Below are positions 57,929 through 64,000 of a stretch of DNA of 64,000 bases, one piece after another (within the stretch, counting starts at the first letter, position 1; every line of letters starts with the position of its first letter). Both the position numbers and the translations under genes were made by a program. The notes under the pieces were generated by a model, which saw only the letters and a list, made by a program, of their open reading frames with translations, was not told where the DNA came from and searched no databases. This stretch comes from Romanomermis culicivorax (lineage: Eukaryota; Nematoda; Enoplea; Mermithida; Mermithidae). The DNA lies in NCBI GenBank assembly GCA_963922205.1, contig CAWUHX010000150.1, positions 124,001-188,000 of the forward strand. The letters are read 5' to 3'.

Positions 57929-59323
57929 GTAAATTTATTGATGCTGCGTCGTCTCCTAGTAGTAAAACGGAGTTAGATTTATTTACCATACCACCAACAC
58001 AAGTTGCTATTCGTAGAAGTTTTTGGTCTGAAATTCAGTTACAAAATCCTTGTACTAATGAAGGACCTTACGAGTTTGTTATTTCACCTGATTCATATAT
58101 GTTGGACTTATCAAAAAATTTTATATATTTTACTATTCAAATTACGTAAGCTAATGGTGCTGCTTGCACTTTAACAGCAGACGCCAACAACAATATCAGT
58201 GGTAATGTTGTGGCGCCAATTAATTTGATCGGCAAAACATTTTTTAAACAGATCAAGATGTACTTAAATGGAAAATTAATATCTGACAGGTAAGTTTTAT
58301 AATTAAATGTATGTTTACGTTTTTTTAATTTTAACATTTTAACATTTCAGTGGGGATAGATACGCTTACAGATCTTATTTGGAAACGGAATTGAACTATG
58401 GTCGTAATGCTAAGTCGACACATGTTGCAGCTGCTGGTTATGCTTTTGAAAATGGTGATGTTCTTGATATAAAGAAAAACAAGGGTGCTTTGGAAAGAGT
58501 TCAGATGTTCAAAAACAGTGCAGTTGTTGAATTAATGGCTCCTATACATGCCGATCTATTTATGGAAGAACATTTCCTATTGAATCAATGTACTTTGAAA
58601 ATTGATTTATACAGACATAGAGATGATTTTTGCTTGCAAAAATTTATATCTACTGACAACGAAGCTTATAAAATCGAGGTTAAAAGCATGTCTTTATTTA
58701 TTAAAAAAGTTGAAGTTGTGGATAATATCAATCTAGCTATTGAATCCATGTTACAAAATACAGCTGCAAAATACCCTATTCGGCGATGTCATGTTACGAG
58801 TCTATACATAACAACTAGTCGTCGCTCAGCTCCTCTGAACTCATTGTTCACAGGTCCTTTACCTCGTCGTCTCGTTGTGGCGCTCATTGATGGTTCGGCT
58901 GCTAGGGGTGATTATTATCAAAGCCCCTTCAATTTTAAACATTTCGGATTAAACAAAATTAAAATAACAAGTGGCACTACAACACTACCTACAACACCAT
59001 ATATGCTAAATTTTAAAGAAAACAAATATTTGTGCACTTTTGTACAATTATTTGAGGGTGTAGGAATTGGTACAGATAACAAGGGTAATGAAATTACTGG
59101 AAATTCTTTTACAACGCATAACATGGTTTTTGTTTTTGATTTGACTCCTTGCGGTATGGATGGTAATTTTTGGGAACTCGTACGTAAAGGAACCACTAGT
59201 TTACAGATGAATTTTGGCAAAGATATACCATATGGCGGTATTGAAGCACTTATATACACAGAATTTGACTCTCTCGTAATGATTGATAAAAATTGTGAAA
59301 CCTTTACCGATTATAGTATTTAA
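57925..59323 (+). pseudogene. Maverick major capsid protein, two exons, one in-frame TAA
   Basis: Exon 1 57925-58289, exon 2 58351-59323, donor GGTAAGT, acceptor ACATTTCAG, in phase, about 445 codons. Order, size and pieces such as LELDLFTIPPTQVAIRRSFW-like N-terminus and APLNSLFTGPLPRRLVVAL fit the double-jelly-roll capsid of Polintons. TAA at 58147-58149 interrupts exon 1. No other break. Confidence 0.88.
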
Positions 59324-60155
59324 ATATGTTATATTTATATGTACATTTCATCTCATTTTTTTATAATAATAATAAAAATCACTTATAATTGTTGTTGTTT
59401 ATACAGCTATTGTTTAGCTATTGTTTAGAAATATTCTTTTAATTTATTCCTAATTATAAATGAACTTCCTTTTATTACTCCTTCTTTCCTTTATTTTCTC
59501 CTTTAATTCTACAGTACTATGTAATTATCTTGTACATTCCTTTTACCTTAAGACCTGTTTGTGCATATTCTCTACATATCATTTACTCGTACATCTCTAA
59601 ATATCTGACTACAGTAAACCCTTTTTTATATTCCCGAAGTTGACACACACACACACACACACACTCATAGTAGAACTCTATAGAAATTACCTTTACTATT
59701 AAACGCAATAAATAAAAAATTTTATTAATTTTAATTCAATTTAATTTATTTGAAACAAAATATATATACAAAATTTAAATAAAAATAGAATAAATTATAC
59801 ATATATACAAAATTTAAAAACAAAATAAAATATACATATATACATCCACCTTCGCCACCGCCGTCGCACCCCCGCTAGAGGTTTCACGCGTATCCACTAA
59901 CATTTTTACGAATTTTAATAACTATTTTAGTTAAACAAAAATTTTTACTGTAATGTATCATTTAACTGTTAAGTAATAGGTACAAGATCTATCAATAGTC
60001 TTTATTCTTCATAAAATTTTATTGTATAAAATTGTGTAAATATTTGAAAACTTCTAGAATATTCTAGAAATGTTCTTTGGTAAGTTTTAGACAGCTCAGC
60101 TAGCTTATAAAATTTATATATCTACGATGTGTTTTAATTATAACATCGTAACTTA
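59324..60155. other. AT-rich non-coding region with CA and TATA-rich repeats
   Basis: Contains (CA)11-like repeat at 59643-59664, several TACATATATACAAAATTT units at 59757-59845 and one short GC-rich patch at 59850-59890. No gene seen; likely 3' UTRs of the convergent genes. Confidence 0.5.
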
Positions 60156-60581
60156 CTAGAAACACAGTAGCGCCAATCCTATCCTCTCGTCGACGTAGCG
60201 ATCGTCGGCGTTTCCCCATTCAGCCCTCACACCAGGGGGGAGGATATTCCACAGGTGCGAGGCTAGGTGGCCGTCGACCAGCAAAGGGTTTTCGAACATC
60301 GGGCGTAGACGTTTCATAAAACCCCAAAAGGGTTTCTGTCTAGCCGGATATTCAACCCCTCGCTGGCTTTTCCACCAGCTCTTGAAGTCCGTCGAGCCCT
60401 CCTCCCAAAAGACGGACGCCCACGCGTCAATGTCGGCTGTCGTTAAAAACGGCTCTAAATTAATAATAATAAAATAGTATACATATTAATTTTTAAATCA
60501 AAATATTTGTAAAATCAATGTACCGTAAGCCTCGTAGGTGGCTCTCAAGGTCGAAATAAACATAATGAATAGGGCCTCCAT
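60156..60581 (-). CDS. GC-rich two-exon gene of unknown function inside the Maverick (118 aa)
   Basis: Exon 1 60581-60524 (ATG GAG GCC ...), donor GGTACAT; exon 2 60454-60156, acceptor AATTTAG, joined in phase, 119 codons with TAG at 60158-60156. Exon 2 is open for 99 codons in a setting where AT-rich DNA gives frequent stops. Codons are GC-rich (GCC, GAC, GTC), unlike all other Maverick genes. Trp-rich acidic/basic mixture: DIDAWASVFWEEGSTDF, KPFWGFMKRLRPMFENP, HLWNILPPGVRAEWGN. No family recognised. It runs opposite to the capsid block. Composition suggests recent capture from a host or other virus. Confidence 0.7.
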
Positions 60582-61655
60582 TGGTAGTCTCGGGTGTCGC
60601 GCGCAAGTACAAAAATAAGAATGGTTCTTCTTCTTCTATTTTTTCTATTTATACCTCTTTACCCTCATTAAACCTTTTCCGGTTTTTTCTACTTTTTGGT
60701 TGAATCTTTTCGGTTTTTCTTTGAAGGTTCTCAGCTCTAGGTTATTCTAGAAAACTATCAAAATAACAATAATCACCACCTTATTTGTTTCGGTATTGCC
60801 TCTCTTTAAAGGCTTCAGGCTCTAGGTTATTCTAGAAAACTATCAAAATAACAATAATCACCACCTTAATTATTTTGGTAAAGCGTCTCTTGCTACCATA
60901 TTTTATAGAACCTTTGACCTTTTCTAGCATTTCTAATTGGTTTTACGATCTAAATGGTTTCAGCTGTCTAACCTTTTTATGTTTGCTCAGGAAAACACTC
61001 TGTATACAAAACCGCATCTACCTACATAAATCATCCAATATAATGTATTAATTTTCTATACGTAGAATAACATTCATGTATTGATGATTTAGTTCTTTTC
61101 TTTTTTCTTTTTCTTTTCTTTTCTTTTCTTCAAATATTTTTGTGGTATCAATTACTTTTTTACATTTAGAATATTTTTCATCTCAAGTGTTCACTTTTCT
61201 ACACAAGTTTTATGCCCATTTTTCTATAAAAGAATTTGGTCATTTACAACTTTATAAGTATGAACCCGTAGGAATAATGTTTCAAGTTTTATAGGCTCTT
61301 AGAGTTTTTATATGTAGAATTGAGCATTCTGATCTAAAAGACTGTTCTAATTTGGACAATTGTTCAGTATGCAGGGCTTCCTATTAGCTATTCTGTGAAC
61401 CTGCAGACAGCGCACCTCTTATTTTGGAGCCCGAGGGCGCTTTTTTTGAATGACCTCCTCTGTGGGCGGAGGGGGTCAATTTTATAAATGTTTTCTTTCT
61501 TTCTATTTTGTTCACCATTTTTTGTTCACGTTATTATTTTTGTATTTAGATTACAGTATTTTGGCAATAAACAAAAATAAAATAGTGTTTCAAAAGTTTT
61601 ATAATAAAATAGAATGTTGCATCGAATTAAAAATTATTGATACCTAAAGATTTTT
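60582..61655. other. Non-coding right sub-terminal region with a 49-bp direct repeat
   Basis: 60735-60783 and 60820-60868 are identical (CTCTAGGTTATTCTAGAAAA...CACCACCTTA). The rest is T-rich; 61380-61480 has a GC-rich patch. No gene seen. Confidence 0.55.
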
Positions 61656-62444
61656 TCAACTCTCCAAATTTTCTACATGCTTTTTACGACCAGCTCTTTA
61701 TGGTCATCTTTCTATAAAAGACCTTATTTGTCTACATGCTTTTTACGGCCGGCCAGCTCGCTCTGGTCATTTTTATAAAAGATCTTCTTGGTCATTTTTG
61801 GCAGAACATCAAACTTTATACGCATGCACCCGTAAGGATAATGTTTCATCGCATATTGACTCTCCCGAGATTTTACTCATTAAACAGACCATTACTGACC
61901 AGATTGACCGTTCTGACATTTGTTGACTTGAACGATCGTTCAGAAAATGGGACCTCCGAAATATATTTACACCTGCAGGTGGCACCCTTTTGACAAAGGG
62001 GGTCCGGGGTGCAAATTTTTGAGGGCTTCCTCTTCCCAGAGGGGAAGCTGTTTTTACACACAATCTGTTTTTATTTCTTTTCCATTTTTTGTTCATTTCA
62101 GTTTTCCTTTTTGTGTTCATCATCGATTTTCCTTTTCCACCCACAGTAACACATTTATTACCATAATCGAAAAATTACCGTAATTCTACTATTAGGGTAA
62201 CTCAAGAACATGCATTCTTAACCGTATGACCTATAAATCGACCGTATATGTTTACTGCACGACCTATAAATCGACGAAGAAATTGACCGTATATGTTTAC
62301 TGTATGACCTGTAAATCCGACAAAAGCCAATCATATATGTTTACTGTACGACCTATAAATCGGCCGAAAGTGACAAATTATAGGTCATACACAAAAGATA
62401 GGGTATCCTTAAGCATACGACCTATACGGTCCGGCCTTACTACT
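61656..62444. repeat. Maverick right terminal inverted repeat (789 bp)
   Basis: Inverse of 42833-43617. Homology with the left side resumes at 61605-61655, corresponding to 44101-44167 beyond the left-only duplication. Confidence 0.95.
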
Positions 62445-62901
62445 TCCATATTTTCTGATGCTTTCGTTTACATCGAAATCATGGTCAATAAATTTACACA
62501 TCCTTGTTGTAGAAGAATACAAGGGAAGTCCTGGTACGACATCAAATGGTACACTGCGAACGGTTGCTAATATACCACCAGTAATTTTGAGAGGATTGAT
62601 ATAATTCAAAAAAAAATTTTTTATTTGTGTGGTAGACATAGAATAAAAACCTACCCAAGACGAAAGTTTCTTTTGAACTAAGACAGAGTCAACCAGTATG
62701 TGCGTCATTAATTTAAAAGGCATGCTTCGTATCGTGAAAATCATGTAGCAAGAATGTGATTTAAAAGCACAAAAAAGATTTAAAAAATCAAAACCTAAAA
62801 AATTGGAGCAGAAAAAATCCTGATTAAATGATGTTCTATCTTCTGCATGTCGGAACAGAGATGTTCGACGGAGGTGTTCCGTCTGATAAGTTATAGTTTC
62901 T
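62445..62901 (-). pseudogene. Host exon candidate interrupted by the Maverick, right part
   Basis: The minus-strand frame is open from a possible acceptor at 62902 (AATATACAG) to the Maverick, and continues in the same frame at 42832-42743 once the element and one TCCATA are removed. About 152 codons here and about 180 in all. Contains LKITGGILATVRSVPFDVV and MCKFIDHDFDVNESIRK. No family recognised. 62445-62450 is the right target duplication. Whether it is coding cannot be settled here, but the length and continuity across the target site support it. Confidence 0.5.
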
Positions 62902-63521
62902 CTGTATATTATTTTGGTCAGTCAAATATTACAGTAGGGTATTCATAAGGAGAAATTTTATGTTTGCAATATATAGCCCTTATAACAATTTATACAATAC
63001 TCATGTTCCTTGATTCTACAGTTTGGGAACATGTCTACTGAAACGTTGAATGTTCATGATTGGTGTCTTATCACCATGTGCTTGTCCTGCCATGCATTTC
63101 GTCTGATCACAATTTTGTCTCTGCAGTAAGATGGGGCGCTTATGGACAATCTATTTCATCAGAATCCACGGTTGATTAATCACTCCTTGATTTTCATTAG
63201 GGATGGAAATACTTGCTTGAATATAACTAAAATGTTGTGAAATAAGAATTACGCTCTTCAAGCCTACTGCTATACAGTGACGCTGTTCCGGCAGAAATGT
63301 AAGCATGTCCACTTCATCGACTTAATCGAAAAGCATCATGTCCCCGATATCTACTTTAATCTGTTAATATATGCCAGCTTATTGCAAAATGCGACCCAAA
63401 AAATTCATCAGTCAATTTTTTTTTGGTCTAGGGCGAAAATTTTTTCTCATTGATTGTTGAGAGTGGCCAAAGCAGCCACCTCAACTACGAATTGTTGCAA
63501 AAAGAGAGCGCCTTTCCCGCT
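62902..63521. other. No gene seen
   Basis: AT-rich sequence between the interrupted exon and the tRNA-like gene; no domain or open frame of note. Confidence 0.4.
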
Positions 63522-63595
63522 GCTCGGTTGGCTCAGTTGGTTAGAACGTGCGGACGGTAGCCGCAAGGTCCTGGGTTCAAGTCCCAGACCGAGCA
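63522..63595 (+). tRNA. tRNA-like gene, anticodon GGU (Thr) with C at position 33
   Basis: 74 nt. The acceptor stem GCTCGGT/ACCGAGC is perfect, as are the anticodon stem TGCGG/CCGCA and T stem CTGGG/CCCAG, with T loop TTCAAGT. The D stem GCTC/GAAC has one mismatch. The loop ACGGTAG puts GGT at 34-36 and C at 33, where U is nearly universal. A box TGGCTCAGTTGG and B box GGTTCAAGTCC fit Pol III, and TTTT follows at 63599-63602. Eukaryotes normally read threonine ACC with an AGT (inosine) tRNA, so GGT is unexpected. Could be an odd tRNA, a tRNA pseudogene or the head of a SINE. Confidence 0.75.
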
Positions 63596-63602
63596 TAACT
63601 TT

Positions 63603-64000
63603 TACTGAAGCCCCGAGTAGCGGAAAAAGGTTGTCTCAACATGATTATAGTAATAAGTTTACTGGTTTTACCGAACTCAAATGCATTTACTTTTGATTAA
63701 CTTGCTACAGGTGCTGCTGTTTCAAAGTGAAAAGACTATAATGAGTTCATTATACCATTTGACTTAAAACCGTTTAATCGCAACGAAAGCAGAAGAACAT
63801 GGTGCCCATCAATAATCTCAACTTTTCGTTGGTAAAAAGATAAACCAACGGGCAGCACGTGTGGTAAAAAATCCACGAAAGGTGGAAAACAACGAACAAA
63901 CGACCGTCGATTTCCCTCGTCCAGCCCATGAAGAAGATCAGCGCGTAAATGGAGCAAATAACCATCAAAAATGTAGTCGTACATAAACATTGAACGAATA
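63603..64000. other. Weak minus-strand open frame (63736-63990), unassigned
   Basis: Open for 84 codons to the ATG near the edge, no domain seen (LLHGLDEGNRRSFVRCF). Moderately GC-rich compared with its surroundings. May be an exon or an unknown repeat; the window ends here. Confidence 0.25.

Larger units (their letters stand above)
42833..62444. mobile_element. Maverick/Polinton DNA transposon, 19,612 bp, complete ends
   Basis: Perfect end match AGTAGTAAGGCCGGAC with its inverse at the right end, ~785-bp inverted repeats and a 6-bp duplication define it exactly. Gene set: protein-primed DNA polymerase B, packaging ATPase, chromodomain integrase, adenain-like cysteine protease, minor and major capsid proteins, plus small conserved and unknown ORFs. 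Polymerase is transcribed leftward; the plus-strand block runs rightward from a shared AT-rich region at 49.0-49.8 kb. Stops in polymerase (2), integrase (1), protease (1), minor capsid (2) and major capsid (1), plus one apparent frameshift, make the copy unlikely to be autonomous. Confidence 0.97.

Noticed and set aside
1..64000. CRISPR arrays, rRNA genes or bacterial operon structure
   Set aside because: None seen; introns, LTR elements and Pol III signals show a eukaryotic nuclear sequence.

Overview
The window looks like a repeat-dense stretch of a metazoan nuclear genome, most likely a nematode. The grounds are short AT-rich introns with TTTCAG-type acceptors, a Maverick/Polinton, LTR elements with TGGTGAC-type primer sites, Tc1/mariner-like MITEs and a dying LINE. 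The species is not determined. CpG-to-TpG/CpA decay between two sister LTRs suggests a genome with cytosine methylation. Most of the 64 kb is nested mobile DNA.

1-18659: a very large minus-strand Ty3/Gypsy-like element (element 1, about 12.0 kb of internal sequence). Reading right to left it has a 5' LTR, PBS, gag-protease, RT-RNase H-integrase, a DEDDy 3'-5' exonuclease ORF (not expected in a retrotransposon), an arginine/serine/glutamate-rich ORF, a C-rich 3' region, a polypurine tract and the first 23 bp of the 3' LTR. Its 5' LTR is split by element 2 (12735-18532), a young element with identical 901-bp LTRs and one intact 1240-codon gag-envelope ORF but no pol.

18660-29500: a retropepsin fragment joined to a 5'-truncated LINE, then three phase-compatible exons of a host single-pass membrane protein gene on the minus strand, with MITEs in its introns.

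30093-40111: a MITE split by element 3 (30291-39579), the full-length relative of element 2. Element 3 shows the unusual order gag - envelope-like glycoprotein - protease - RT - RNase H - integrase in what was one reading frame. It now carries one frameshift and three stops.

42833-62444: a 19.6-kb Maverick/Polinton with ~785-bp terminal inverted repeats and a perfect 6-bp TCCATA target duplication. A minus-strand 11-exon protein-primed DNA polymerase B faces a plus-strand block: unknown ORF, packaging ATPase, membrane protein, small ORFs, chromodomain integrase, adenain-like protease, two-TM protein, penton-like minor capsid, basic virion protein and major capsid. Near the right end lies a GC-rich two-exon minus-strand gene of unknown function. 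Polymerase, integrase, protease and both capsid genes each carry at least one in-frame stop, so this copy is probably dead. It sits inside an open reading frame that continues in frame across the insertion.

62445-64000: the rest of that disrupted exon, a tRNA-like gene with an odd anticodon loop, and unassigned sequence. The strongest leads are the gag-env-pol order, the retrotransposon-borne exonuclease and the GC-rich Maverick gene.
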